Positions 46,225 through 56,051 of a stretch of DNA of 64,000 nt are shown here, piece after piece; the first letter of the stretch is position 1; every line of letters begins with the position of its first letter. The notes under the pieces are model-generated. The model was not told where the DNA came from, searched no databases, and saw only the letters and a program-made list of their open reading frames with translations. This DNA is from Promethearchaeota archaeon (GTDB taxonomy: Archaea; Asgardarchaeota; Lokiarchaeia; Sigyniarchaeales; SOKP01), in assembly GCA_019058445.1 (NCBI GenBank), contig JAHPZA010000007.1, forward strand, positions 20,129-84,128, in the 5' to 3' direction. The position numbers were made by a program, and so were the translations under genes.

Positions 46225-47244
46225 TTATTTACGTTGTTGACTCTCTCGATTGATGAAAGTAATTTCAGGAGATTGTATTATAAATGATTTTAATGGACGT
46301 ATTGTTTTTCGCAACCTAATTAATCTCTTTTTAGGTCCTGGAACTGAACCGAGTATTAAAAGATAATCTCCTTTGATTTTTCCATAATTAATTAATCCCC
46401 CTTTAGGATTAATCTCCTCCTCATTCTCACCAATAAGCATAATTCTTTTATGATATTCAGTCCTCTGATGGAATCCCATTTGTCCTGGACGTGGAACAGT
46501 ATAGAGTACTCTAGCAGGATGCCATGGACCAATACAAGCTACTGCCCTTTTGATTTTATTATTTTTTCTCGTTAGAATTTTAATGCCAAATCGTTTCACG
46601 GGACCCTGAAATCCTTTTCCTTTGGTAATAGCAGTGACATCTATTAATTCTCCTTCAGTTAAAACGTCCCGTGCTCTTACTTCTTGTCCAAGATAATTTA
46701 AAGCATAATTAAACTCTTCGATTGGATTTCTATTAGAATTTACCTTTATTTCAATAATATCTGGCTTTTTTCTTGGAATCGTTGTTTCATATGGTTGAGT
46801 TTGGAAAATTCCTCTAATTTCACATGCGTCAGTTATCTTATTTAATAAATTTTCTTTAATCTCATCGAAATTATATCTCTCAAAATCAGGAATATTAATT
46901 TTTCTTGTTAAAAAAGTATTAATTTCTCTCGTAAATAATTCTCCTAAAACATATTTTCCATAATCATCTTCTCCATAGACTCGTATTCCAATTAGAATTA
47001 AGGGTGGTACCTCAACTAAAGTTACTGGTTTCATTAATTCTTTTCCATAATATGGGCTATTTTTTTGGTCTTCTATATATGCTATATGGGTCATACCCGC
47101 TTTAAAACCAGCAAATCCAAGAAAATTAATATCTTCAGAATGATCTAACCAATGTCTCACGCGACCTTTTATGTGAGCTGCCCTTTTTCTTGGAAGAAAT
47201 GCTAATGATCCGTGTCTGGGTGCGTGTTTTTTTCGATGAGCCAT
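46225..47244 (-). CDS. rpl3: Ribosomal protein uL3
   Basis: 339 residues, archaeal L3. Seen: HRKKHAPRHGSLAFLPRKRA start, LGFAGFKAGMTHI, GLIDVTA-type ELIDVTAITKGKGFQGPVKR and the GQMGFHQRTEYHKR loop near the peptidyl-transferase centre. First gene of the operon; divergent from the pilus ATPase. Confidence 0.96.
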   Translation of the reverse strand: MAHRKKHAPRHGSLAFLPRKRAAHIKGRVRHWLDHSEDINFLGFAGFKAGMTHIAYIEDQKNSPYYGKELMKPVTLVEVPPLILIGIRVYGEDDYGKYVLGELFTREINTFLTRKINIPDFERYNFDEIKENLLNKITDACEIRGIFQTQPYETTIPRKKPDIIEIKVNSNRNPIEEFNYALNYLGQEVRARDVLTEGELIDVTAITKGKGFQGPVKRFGIKILTRKNNKIKRAVACIGPWHPARVLYTVPRPGQMGFHQRTEYHKRIMLIGENEEEINPKGGLINYGKIKGDYLLILGSVPGPKKRLIRLRKTIRPLKSFIIQSPEITFINRESQQRK

Positions 47245-47432
47245 ATCTAATCACTTAAACTTTGAAAATATAAATACTTCAAGTTAAATAAATTTTTTGA
47301 AATAATAGACGAAAATCCTTTTATTTTGATTAAACAATGAAGAGAGTTGTATATTTTCTCCATTAAATTCCCCTATCAGAAGATTGTACAAAAAAGAGCT
47401 GTTTAAATTAATATTTTTAAAAACAAATTTAA

Positions 47433-49631
47433 ATGATGATGAAAGTAAATAAAAAAGTTAGTTTTCAGCAAAGAACTAATTTAGAAGGTAAACATGAGAG
47501 AATATTAAGAATTAGCTGTAAAGATTGTTCCAATGTGAATGAAAGCTTTTTTAAAAATCATATATGCATTTCCTGTTTATTAAAGAACTTAATTGAAAAT
47601 AAAAATAAGAAATTCCATTCCATTTCCGTAGAAAAGCTCGATTCTCTTATTAATGCAAAAGAAATTGAACCCCTTTTTGAATATTTTAAAAACCTCAAAA
47701 AATTTAAAAAACTGTACAATGGAATTAAAGAGGTAAAATCAACAATATGTAAATTTAAGGAATTTAAATGTAAGGTTTTTCATGATTTTTCGAGATTCTT
47801 TAGAGTCGATGAGGATCTCTATTATAATCCAATTCAATTTTATATTTTTATTAAGATTAAAGAAAAGGAACTCCAAAAAAATGAAAATAATGGTAAAATT
47901 CAGACCTCGTGCCGCAGGTGTTTCCACCATATTAATAAAACTATTAAGGGCATACTTAGTTCATTAAAACAATTGGAAATTATTAAAAAGTTTGATGAAT
48001 TCCAAACCACTGATGATAATTTACAGGAAATTTCAAGTTTCTATGAGTTTTTCCTCTCTAAAGACTATAAATGGAATAAGATAAAACCATTAATTGAGAA
48101 GAGGGAATTAAAAGAGAATAGGGAACTACTTGAATCATATCAAATTGGGGAATATAGCTTATTTCAAGTATCAATTTATAATGTATTAGATGAACCTGAA
48201 AAGAAGTACCATGTGAATTTGTTACTTAGATCAGAATCGGAGAAAGCTTTTTTTATAATGGTTGCAGAAGATACTTTACAAAATTTAAATGTCACTAAAT
48301 TGGATACCATAGTATCTTTAGAAGATTTAATAGAGCTATATAAACAAAAATCATTAAATTTAATCAATTCTAAGTTTAATTTACTTGAAGAAGAAAAGAA
48401 TAAAATAGCATATTATACTTCAATAAAAAGATTAAATTTAGAAAAAATATTCCCGCTATTGATTGATGATTTTATCGAAGAAATTTTTTTAGACTCTCCT
48501 AAAGATTTTATTTATATAAATCATCAAAAATATGGACGCTGCCGCACAGAAATTAAATTTACTTCTGAAGAAATTGAAAGAGTTAAAACATTTATAAGGC
48601 TATATAGCGGACTAAGACTTGATTTCCTAAATCCGAGTATTAAACATGTAATTAAAAACAAATATTTTTATTGTAGATTTGCAATTGATATTGGTCCTGT
48701 AAATTTTAATGACTTCTCTTTAGATATAAGAAAATTAAATAGGAATATATTTACAATTCAAGATTTATTAAAAAATAACACTCTCAATCCATTAATGGCC
48801 TCTTTTTTATACTTTTGCATATTAAGAAGAATAAATATTACAGTAACCGGGGAAACAGATACGGGAAAAACAACATTAATAAATGCTTTAGATCTCTTAA
48901 CTCCTAAAGAATTTCGAAAAATATATATTGAGAATGTAATAGAGTCCCTAAACCAATTTGAATTTAATAAACACCAATTAAAGTATAAAGTAGATTCTTT
49001 AGATGATTCAATAAATAGAATGCATTCCAAAAGTAATCAAATAAAAACTCTATTACATAGAACCCCTGATCTAATTTATTTAGGTGAAATCTTAACTAAA
49101 GAAGAGGCTGAAGCGATGTTTCATTGCCTTGCCGCAGGATTAAGAGGCTTTCAAACAATCCATTCTAATGATATTGATTCTTTAATTAATCGATTCTTAT
49201 ATCATTTTAAAATAGATCAGTCATGTTTAAACGATTTAAATCTCATTTTATTAATGAAAAAAGAGTTTAATAAAAGAAGAGTCGTATCTATCAACGAGAT
49301 TGATTTGAATAATAGTCTCAATTCAAAAAAAGCATACAAAGCAATATTTAATTATAATCCAGAAAATCATAGTTGGGATAATATGATCTCTATTTATAAA
49401 ACTAATACAATTAAGAAGTTAAAGATATACGAGGATTTAAGTGTTGAGAAATTTAATGCGATAATTGAAATTTATTATGATATTTTTAAGTGTTTATCGG
49501 AAATTGATAAAATTAACAATGAAGGGCTTATCTCATTCTTTCATAAGGTTTCATATTATTCTATGAATTCAATTGCAACTTTAGAACATTTTTGGGTCAA
49601 GTGGAAAAAGATGAGAGGTTTAAATCTTTAA
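47433..49631 (+). CDS. Type II/IV secretion (pilus assembly) ATPase
   Basis: 732 residues, TadA/FlaI/GspE-type hexameric ATPase. N-terminus has a zinc-type CKDC ... CISC pair. C-terminal ATPase domain: Walker A GETDTGKTT near 473-481, an Asp-box-like acidic region, Walker B-like DLIYLGEI with the arginine-histidine neighbourhood HRTPD, and the His-box CLAAGLRGFQTIHSND. First gene of the pilus locus; divergent from the ribosomal operon. Confidence 0.88.
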   Translation: MMMKVNKKVSFQQRTNLEGKHERILRISCKDCSNVNESFFKNHICISCLLKNLIENKNKKFHSISVEKLDSLINAKEIEPLFEYFKNLKKFKKLYNGIKEVKSTICKFKEFKCKVFHDFSRFFRVDEDLYYNPIQFYIFIKIKEKELQKNENNGKIQTSCRRCFHHINKTIKGILSSLKQLEIIKKFDEFQTTDDNLQEISSFYEFFLSKDYKWNKIKPLIEKRELKENRELLESYQIGEYSLFQVSIYNVLDEPEKKYHVNLLLRSESEKAFFIMVAEDTLQNLNVTKLDTIVSLEDLIELYKQKSLNLINSKFNLLEEEKNKIAYYTSIKRLNLEKIFPLLIDDFIEEIFLDSPKDFIYINHQKYGRCRTEIKFTSEEIERVKTFIRLYSGLRLDFLNPSIKHVIKNKYFYCRFAIDIGPVNFNDFSLDIRKLNRNIFTIQDLLKNNTLNPLMASFLYFCILRRINITVTGETDTGKTTLINALDLLTPKEFRKIYIENVIESLNQFEFNKHQLKYKVDSLDDSINRMHSKSNQIKTLLHRTPDLIYLGEILTKEEAEAMFHCLAAGLRGFQTIHSNDIDSLINRFLYHFKIDQSCLNDLNLILLMKKEFNKRRVVSINEIDLNNSLNSKKAYKAIFNYNPENHSWDNMISIYKTNTIKKLKIYEDLSVEKFNAIIEIYYDIFKCLSEIDKINNEGLISFFHKVSYYSMNSIATLEHFWVKWKKMRGLNL

Positions 49632-49647
49632 ATTTAGATTAAAAATT

Positions 49648-50070
49648 ATGACGAATTTGCTGGAGAAATCACTGATAACTGGTTTTGGAATTTTTATTTT
49701 AATTCTCTTCTTAATCTTAATCGCACCCTTTTTCCAAGAAATTGAAGAATATAAAGAAAGTGAAAAAGATGATTTGGATGATTATTCTAATTTTATTAAT
49801 AAAGTAAATTCGGCAATAAATTATTTCATAAACAATCCTGAAGAGGAATATATTGAAAAGATAGAATATCCAGAAAATATAAACGTAACTTTTACAGAAA
49901 ACTATGCTATTTTTGATTTTCTTATAGACGGGAAGGTTTATAGTAAGACATTAAAATATGATGACCAATTCATTCACAAGAGTTATTGTGATATACCTCC
50001 TAAAACATATGAGCTCATTATAACTCTTAACTCCTCTTTATTATATGTTAATTTCAGAAATCTAGACTAA
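49648..50070 (+). CDS. Pilin-like single-TM protein of the pilus locus
   Basis: 140 residues: a short N-terminus, one hydrophobic helix (GFGIFILILFLILIAPFF, about 12-29) and a soluble extracellular domain of strands. No G/XXXXEY cleavage rule, so it may be a minor pilin or a pilus assembly scaffold (TadE-like). It is flanked by the ATPase (16 bases) and the TadC-like gene (nine bases). Confidence 0.65.
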   Translation: MTNLLEKSLITGFGIFILILFLILIAPFFQEIEEYKESEKDDLDDYSNFINKVNSAINYFINNPEEEYIEKIEYPENINVTFTENYAIFDFLIDGKVYSKTLKYDDQFIHKSYCDIPPKTYELIITLNSSLLYVNFRNLD

Positions 50071-50079
50071 AAAAGGATT

Positions 50080-51603
50080 ATGATGAGGCTAACTAATTTA
50101 TATATCAGTTTTTGTAATTTATTTCATAATCATTCTTTACCGACTCTAAAATTTAAAGAATTAGATGAAAACTACAAAGAACTTTACCAGACTAGATATC
50201 TGATTGAAGAAAATGACATTAATAAGGCAAGCTTTTTCATTTTTTTATTAAGTTTTTCTATATCTATGCTTATTTCTTTTCTGTTCATATCAATAAACCT
50301 CTTAATTATAATCTTTTACTCTTTAATTATTTCTTTGATAGTTGCATATAATTTTAATTTAAATCTTTATAAAAAGATTAAAAGAGATGAAAATATGATT
50401 AATGCGTTATTATACTTAATAAAAATCGATTTTTCTTTACTCAGTAAAACTTATAATGAAAAATCTGATTATGCATTAGTTTTTATTGATTTGATTAAAA
50501 ATTATAATCTTCCAATATCAGAAAGTTTTAAAATTATTTTAAGAAAGGTTCATGAGGGTGAAATTCCCGAGGCGGAAATATATAAAATTATTACTCCCTC
50601 TGAAGACTTTAATAATTATTTGAAGAATTTGCTCATAAATAATTTTAATTATACTTATGATTATAATACATTAGAAGAGACAAATTCAGAGAGGAATTTT
50701 AGAATAATTTTAAGAGATATCGAATCAAAAATAAGCATTATCTTTTTTATTGGCCTCTTCTTTCCTATTGGACTCTGTTTTTTAATACTATTTCATCAAA
50801 TCGATTATGTTTTTATGATTTTATTTATTCCTTTCTTTCTTTTTTTTTTGAATTTTCTATTTAAAAAGTTTATAAAAATAGATATCATGTTAATTGGATT
50901 GTTAAATGAATATTCAATTAAAGAGCGGAAAAAATTCGATGAGTTTCTCTTATTTCTAAAAAGTTTTGCCCTTAATTTAAAAACTAATATATCTCCAGAA
51001 AAAGCATTCATTAATAGCTATTCTCAAAATAAAGATTTTTTTAATCTCTTAAAAAGTCCGATAAATACTCAAATCGCCCATTTATTAAGTTTTTCTGGTT
51101 CATTCCGCCATATTTTAAAGTATCTAAAATTCGAATTAAATTCATTACGATATAATTTAATTCTAAACACAATTGAGAGGATGATTGATGAAAATGCTTA
51201 TTATTCTTCAGAAAAAGTTTTTGAAATTTTAGATATCATTTCCAAACATAGACGGCTTGAAAAAAAATTAGGAATTATTATTAAAGGAGAAAAATTTAAA
51301 GTCTTTCTCTTTTTATTTCTATTGCCAATTATAATAGGCGCTATTGGAGGATTGTTTCCATTAGTTATAATGCTAACAAATAATAATGATATGAGTTTGA
51401 GTAGCTATTATTATCCCAATTATCTCAAGCTCATTGAAATCTCAATAATTTATCTTACATTGCTATTTAGTAATTTAATAACATCCTATTATTTTTTAAA
51501 AGTAATTCACTATGAAAAAAGATATTTTATTGTTTTTTTATCATGTTCTATTTATACCCTGGTATTTTTTCTTACATTCATGAATCTGAGCACAATGATA
51601 TGA
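50080..51603 (+). CDS. TadC/GspF-type pilus assembly membrane protein
   Basis: 507 residues with paired hydrophobic helices around 50-88, 207-245 and 405-440 plus 455-500, between cytosolic helical domains (EFLLFLKSFALNLKTNISPEKAF ... AHLLSFSGSFRHIL). This is the T2SSF layout of the platform protein for type IV pili/archaella. Third gene of the cluster. Confidence 0.82.
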   Translation: MMRLTNLYISFCNLFHNHSLPTLKFKELDENYKELYQTRYLIEENDINKASFFIFLLSFSISMLISFLFISINLLIIIFYSLIISLIVAYNFNLNLYKKIKRDENMINALLYLIKIDFSLLSKTYNEKSDYALVFIDLIKNYNLPISESFKIILRKVHEGEIPEAEIYKIITPSEDFNNYLKNLLINNFNYTYDYNTLEETNSERNFRIILRDIESKISIIFFIGLFFPIGLCFLILFHQIDYVFMILFIPFFLFFLNFLFKKFIKIDIMLIGLLNEYSIKERKKFDEFLLFLKSFALNLKTNISPEKAFINSYSQNKDFFNLLKSPINTQIAHLLSFSGSFRHILKYLKFELNSLRYNLILNTIERMIDENAYYSSEKVFEILDIISKHRRLEKKLGIIIKGEKFKVFLFLFLLPIIIGAIGGLFPLVIMLTNNNDMSLSSYYYPNYLKLIEISIIYLTLLFSNLITSYYFLKVIHYEKRYFIVFLSCSIYTLVFFLTFMNLSTMI

Positions 51604-51614
51604 TTTATTATGGA

Positions 51615-51914
51615 TTATTGAGTGATAAATAAATATAGTAATTGAACGAGTAAAAAAAAGCCAATAAAAAGATTAATAATTGTAGAATAAAAAAAAAGGA
51701 CTTTAAAAAAGAGCTTATTTTCAAGATTATTTGCAAAGATTAAGCAATTTAATTTATCTAATAAAAGAAAAAGTGGTAATAAAAGGATTATATAAATAGA
51801 TAATGATAAGCAAGTAGTAATGGTATCGCTAGAGATTGCTGAATAAATAAATATTATAATATAAAGCAGAATTATAACTAAAATCTCAAATACAACAATA
51901 CTTATTTCAGACAT
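51615..51914 (-). CDS. Small membrane protein, three TM segments
   Basis: 99 residues with three hydrophobic helices, on the opposite strand just after the TadC-like gene. No family recognised. It could be accidental on AT-rich sequence, but the frame is intact. Confidence 0.4.
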   Translation of the reverse strand: MSEISIVVFEILVIILLYIIIFIYSAISSDTITTCLSLSIYIILLLPLFLLLDKLNCLIFANNLENKLFFKVLFFYSTIINLFIGFFLLVQLLYLFITQ

Positions 51915-52136
51915 AATTATGAATTATCCTATTTAAGTAACTATCTTAATATTTCCTTTAAAACAACTATATTTTTATGAAAAATGATTCAATACCACAG
52001 CGATTTCTTCTATATAATCAGTAAGCTGTTTCTAAAAGAAGTCCCCTTTTTATCGCAAATTCAAAGATAAAATATAAATAAACAAAGAGATTAAATGAAT
52101 TTGTCTTAGGTAAAAAATCTTTTATAACAAGAATTA

Positions 52137-52637
52137 ATGATTATAATAATGAGAAATATAAAATTGAAAGGTTTGAAATATAGTAGAGGAAAATATTTAT
52201 TATTTGATGATCGCTTTATATTCTTCCCTCCTCAGTTGATTGATATTTTAGCATCTATCTATGGTGAAGGGGTAAAGTCCTTATTAGTATGGTTAGGAAA
52301 AAAAACAGGGTGGACGTTATCCCAGAATTGGGAGGAAAATTTAAAACCAAAAAATTTAGATGATTTAGTAAATCAATTTAGTAATATATTAAGTAATCAA
52401 GGATGGGGTATTTTCGTTCCAAAACAAATCTCTGATGAGCTTATAATCATAGAACATTATCATAATATTTCTTCGGAATTAGAGAATAAATCCAGGTATT
52501 TTTGCTATTTCATAACGGGAATATTATCTGGTTTTGGGGAATTTGCGTTATACCGCACAAATGTTCACGAACAAAATTGTAGTATTGAAAATCCGAGTTT
52601 AGATTATTGTGAATACAGAATTGAGAAAATTCATTAA
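52137..52637 (+). CDS. V4R-domain protein
   Basis: 166 residues. The C-terminal half (YFCYFITGILSGFGEFALYRTNVHEQNCS ... YCEYRIE) matches the 4-vinyl reductase (V4R) small-ligand-binding domain; its opening (LIDILASIYGEGVKSLLVWLG) also fits. V4R domains often sense ligands upstream of regulators. M5 at 52149 is an alternative start. Confidence 0.7.
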   Translation: MIIIMRNIKLKGLKYSRGKYLLFDDRFIFFPPQLIDILASIYGEGVKSLLVWLGKKTGWTLSQNWEENLKPKNLDDLVNQFSNILSNQGWGIFVPKQISDELIIIEHYHNISSELENKSRYFCYFITGILSGFGEFALYRTNVHEQNCSIENPSLDYCEYRIEKIH

Positions 52638-52648
52638 CAAATTTGAAC

Positions 52649-53041
52649 TTACCAAGGATCCCATTCCTCAGGATTTAATTCTTCAGTATCATCATCCTTA
52701 ATTGATTTTTCAGTAGAATCATGATTAATCTGATATAATTCTTGTTTTAATTCTGGAAATTCTTGTGTGTCATTTACCTTAGTTTCAATTGTGTTAAAGT
52801 TATTATCTAAAATTATAGCTTCATCACCAATTACCACATCTTTAAAAGCAGCAATTAATGAGAGGAATTTAAGAAATTCTTCTTTATTTATATTCACCTT
52901 AGTGGAATTTTCTTTATTTATAAGTGCGAGTTTTATCATCCGAACTTCACCACTAATCTCAACAGAAGTTATTTCTATAAATTCATCTGTATTGTGTAAT
53001 TGAATTTTCCATGATGTCTCTCTTTTTTTTTCAATTTCCAT
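52649..53041 (-). CDS. Hypothetical acidic protein
   Basis: 130 residues; alternating strands and helix in the first 90 residues and an acidic C-terminal tail ending EEWDPW. No family recognised. Convergent with the V4R gene. Confidence 0.5.
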   Translation of the reverse strand: MEIEKKRETSWKIQLHNTDEFIEITSVEISGEVRMIKLALINKENSTKVNINKEEFLKFLSLIAAFKDVVIGDEAIILDNNFNTIETKVNDTQEFPELKQELYQINHDSTEKSIKDDDTEELNPEEWDPW

Positions 53042-53262
53042 AATTACTTCTTCTGTTTGTATAATTAATAAATCTCATTAATTAAATAACAATATATAAA
53101 TTTAAAATTTTATATCATTAGGATATTTCGTGTTGAATGATAGATGCATTTTTACTATAATATAAAGTAATATATCTTAGAAAAATGAAGCTTTCATGAG
53201 GGTATTGAACTATCAGTTTAAAAATAAATTAAAAAATATAAAAATCATGCATAGTTAAGAGC

Positions 53263-53577
53263 TTAGAGTAGTTTTTCTAAAAATAGGTCCTGAATGAAAT
53301 CTACAAACTCTTCATTTTCAACAATATCTTTTAGAAGGTTATTCAGTTCATTAATTTTAATATTTTTTGAAATCTTCTTCATTATTGCTTTTAAATCCCC
53401 TTCTTTTTCGAAATCATTTAACTCCGAGATCTTTTTAAACAGATCATGATTTTCCGAATTTTTCAGAAAAATTTGAAATTTTTCAAATATTGTATCATAG
53501 TCTCCCTCATCAAATTTAAACTCTGAAATTAATTCGATGGATTGATCCAGATTTTTTTTAGTGATATCTTCATTCAT
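53263..53577 (-). CDS. Hypothetical acidic helical protein
   Basis: 104 residues, mostly helical, acidic, with a short hydrophobic C-terminus (FVDFIQDLFLEKLL). Sits 50 bases downstream of the prepilin peptidase on the same strand. No family recognised. Confidence 0.5.
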   Translation of the reverse strand: MNEDITKKNLDQSIELISEFKFDEGDYDTIFEKFQIFLKNSENHDLFKKISELNDFEKEGDLKAIMKKISKNIKINELNNLLKDIVENEEFVDFIQDLFLEKLL

Positions 53578-53626
53578 TTTTTAATTTACCTCATATTGTT
53601 TTAAATTAATCTTTTAAAGGAATTAT

Positions 53627-54325
53627 TTAAATTACGATTATTAAAAACAAGATTAAAAAGTATGAAATAAAACATATTAATGTCAGTGGAGGTCTATACA
53701 TACCTAAAAACTGTAATTTTCTATTCTGATTATTATATACGATAAAAAGATAGTCGATGTAAATTTTTTCTCCTTCAAAATCCGTTAATTTTGATAAAGC
53801 AAAAAACTTATAGAACGATTTAATAAACAATTTTCTAAGAATTGATAATTTAACATCAAAAATGTAAAATACTCCAAATGCGTAAGAATTATTTTTCATA
53901 CTATTATGAACTAAATTAATAAAAAACATAATTAAGAAAAAAAGTGAAAAAAAAAAAAAAAAAAATACCACGAAATAATAATTTAGATATCTAATGGGAT
54001 GAACTGAAAATATCAAAAGAAATAATTTTCCATCACTCCCTCCTATAATTTTTAGAGAAAATAACACAAAAGAAAATAAAAAAATTATACAAAAAAAAAG
54101 TATTTTTAAGAGTAAAATCAGCAAAATTTCACTATAAAAAAACACCATCTCTACTGTATTTAGAAAGATAGAAAAACAAAAACATGTTCTTAGGAATCTA
54201 TTTGAAATTTTTCTAAATTTAAGGTCAAGATACACCGAAATTAATAAAATAATGGTTATAAAACAAATATCTATAAAAATTATCCATGATAACATGAAAT
54301 TATAAATCGCCTTCCCAAATTTCAA
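53627..54325 (-). CDS. A24 prepilin peptidase
   Basis: 232 residues, integral membrane. Catalytic aspartates: D34 in VYLDLKFRKISN and D98 in IIGGSDGKLF, the TadV/FlaK-type motif pair. Several hydrophobic helices. It cleaves pilin leader peptides. A 19-A run (as FFFFFF codons on this strand) crosses the fourth hydrophobic segment. The upstream wHTH gene overlaps its start by 26 bases. Confidence 0.8.
   Translation of the reverse strand: MKFGKAIYNFMLSWIIFIDICFITIILLISVYLDLKFRKISNRFLRTCFCFSIFLNTVEMVFFYSEILLILLLKILFFCIIFLFSFVLFSLKIIGGSDGKLFLLIFSVHPIRYLNYYFVVFFFFFFSLFFLIMFFINLVHNSMKNNSYAFGVFYIFDVKLSILRKLFIKSFYKFFALSKLTDFEGEKIYIDYLFIVYNNQNRKLQFLGMYRPPLTLICFISYFLILFLIIVI
53947..53965 (+). repeat. 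19-base poly-A homopolymer in coding DNA
   Basis: Nineteen consecutive A on the + strand inside the prepilin peptidase gene (poly-T sense on minus). Current length keeps the frame; one base more or less would break it. Confidence 0.9.
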
Positions 54326-54593
54326 TAAACTTTTTCAAATATCTTGCTTTTACATTTTCATTTTTATATCTATAAATTTTAATCCGGCCAAACTTTTTTT
54401 CTTGAACTAGATTTGTTCGCTTTAAGAAGTTTAAATGTTTTAAGACGATAGTGTGATTTAGATTTGTTTTGGTAATAATGAGAGAAATATTCAACTCATT
54501 ATTTAACGCAAGCATTTTTAAGATCTTTATTCTTGCTCTGGATCCTAATAAATCTTCAATATGGTTTAGTTCTTTTTGTTCATTAATAATCAT
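54300..54593 (-). CDS. ArsR-like winged-helix protein
   Basis: 97 residues: LLGSRARIKILKMLALNNELNISLIITKTNLNHTIVLKHLNFLKRTNLV is a winged-helix domain with the typical recognition helix. Its start overlaps the Orc1/Cdc6 stop by four bases and its end overlaps the peptidase, so the three may be one operon. Confidence 0.78.
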   Translation of the reverse strand: MIINEQKELNHIEDLLGSRARIKILKMLALNNELNISLIITKTNLNHTIVLKHLNFLKRTNLVQEKKFGRIKIYRYKNENVKARYLKKFIEIWEGDL

Positions 54594-55795
54594 ATTTTCA
54601 CGCCCTTAGAATTCAAAATATCTCTAACTATCCTTTCAAATTTCAATAAAGGGATATCTGGAATTTCAATTAGTGCTTTTCTTCCCCTAATTGATTTACT
54701 TTGCAATTTTACATATATAAGCTTTTCCTTTTTATATTCTTGGAGGTAATTCCATAATTGAGAATATGATCTAGGTCTCAAACCAGCATTTTCACACAAT
54801 ATTAAATAAGGTTTTAAAATTTCTAAAAATGTAATTCTATTTTCATTATTGGTTTTTAAGTGAAGTATCGTAGCCAATAAAAAAATTAATTTTTGGGAAG
54901 TCATGTCTTTTAAGATGTCTAATGTTGAAAAAGGGACCATGTCTTGGTTCGCAAGTCTTATACATTCAGAGCTAATTAACTTTAAATTTTTATTTTCCGC
55001 TATTTTACCTGCTTTCCATAGTAAGTTTAAACCATATCTAATGTCTCCATTCAGGGACACTATATCTGAAATCATTTCAATCAACTCATCAGATAAAACA
55101 TTTTTTTTGAAACTTATTTCAGCTCTATATTTTAAAATATCAAAAATTTGTTCATTTGTATAATTTTCAAACCTTATTATGTTTCTTTGTAATGTACTTA
55201 ACGTACTATTATCTAAATTATTAATACATGAAACATCTCTTACAATTCCTATTAAAGAGATCCTTTGTGGCACATTGTAAGAATCATCGTTTAACCTCGT
55301 TAAGGAATAAATCAAATCATTATCATTATTAATTAAATAATTTAACTCATCTAGAATAATTAAAATATGAAGATTATGGGTATTGAGAAAATCGTCTATA
55401 ATCTCTAAAAGGTCTTGAGGCGAATAACCTCTCTTTGGAAAACTCTTATTAATTGATCTTATTATTTTTATCATTACTTTATAACTAGTACGTTCTTTTC
55501 GACAATTTACGTGAATATAACTAATCGAGATATCCTTTTTTTTTGCTGCTTTAACTAATAAATTTCCAAAAAATTTTACAGTCACAGTTTTGCCTATTCC
55601 AGTTCTCCCTGTTACGAGAACTTTTCGAGAGATCTCGTTTGGATTTGTTAATAATGTTAAAAATAGTTGCGATAGTAATGATAATTCTTTATTGCGATGA
55701 GGTAATGTATCTGGAATAAAATTTATATCTAATTTGCGTTCATCCTTGAAAATAGAGGGCTTATTTAATAGATTTTCAAATATATCCACACTCAT
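54590..55795 (-). CDS. Orc1/Cdc6 replication initiator
   Basis: 401 residues, AAA+ ATPase that binds origins and loads MCM. Walker A GRTGIGKT at 63-70, Walker B LIILDE at 145-150, sensor and arginine region, then a C-terminal winged helix (LRPRSYSQLWNYLQEYKKE). Immediately upstream (55796-56051) lies AT-rich DNA with GGGG-containing repeats, a possible origin (inference). Confidence 0.9.
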   Translation of the reverse strand: MSVDIFENLLNKPSIFKDERKLDINFIPDTLPHRNKELSLLSQLFLTLLTNPNEISRKVLVTGRTGIGKTVTVKFFGNLLVKAAKKKDISISYIHVNCRKERTSYKVMIKIIRSINKSFPKRGYSPQDLLEIIDDFLNTHNLHILIILDELNYLINNDNDLIYSLTRLNDDSYNVPQRISLIGIVRDVSCINNLDNSTLSTLQRNIIRFENYTNEQIFDILKYRAEISFKKNVLSDELIEMISDIVSLNGDIRYGLNLLWKAGKIAENKNLKLISSECIRLANQDMVPFSTLDILKDMTSQKLIFLLATILHLKTNNENRITFLEILKPYLILCENAGLRPRSYSQLWNYLQEYKKEKLIYVKLQSKSIRGRKALIEIPDIPLLKFERIVRDILNSKGVKI

Positions 55796-56051
55796 AATGC
55801 TTAACCCACAGAATTTATATTATCACAAACAACTTATTATTTAAAAGAAAACACAGAGTAGTAATTTTTTAATATCTTTTTTTAGTTTTTTTTTATGAAG
55901 GGGCCATCATATTATTTACTTCTTCTGTTCTCTTTTATATAAAATAGATATTATCTTTCGAAGTTTAATCATGGGGCAATTCTGTATTTTGTCGGTTTAA
56001 CATTTTTACTAAAATTATTGTGTTTTATACAAAGTTTTGTTATAAAAATGT
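55796..56051. other. AT-rich gap upstream of Orc1/Cdc6
   Basis: Long T runs and two G4-containing sites, GAAGGGGCCATCA and CATGGGGCAATTC. Archaeal origin-recognition boxes end in such G runs, but the rest of the consensus is not convincing. Could be a replication origin. Confidence 0.3.
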
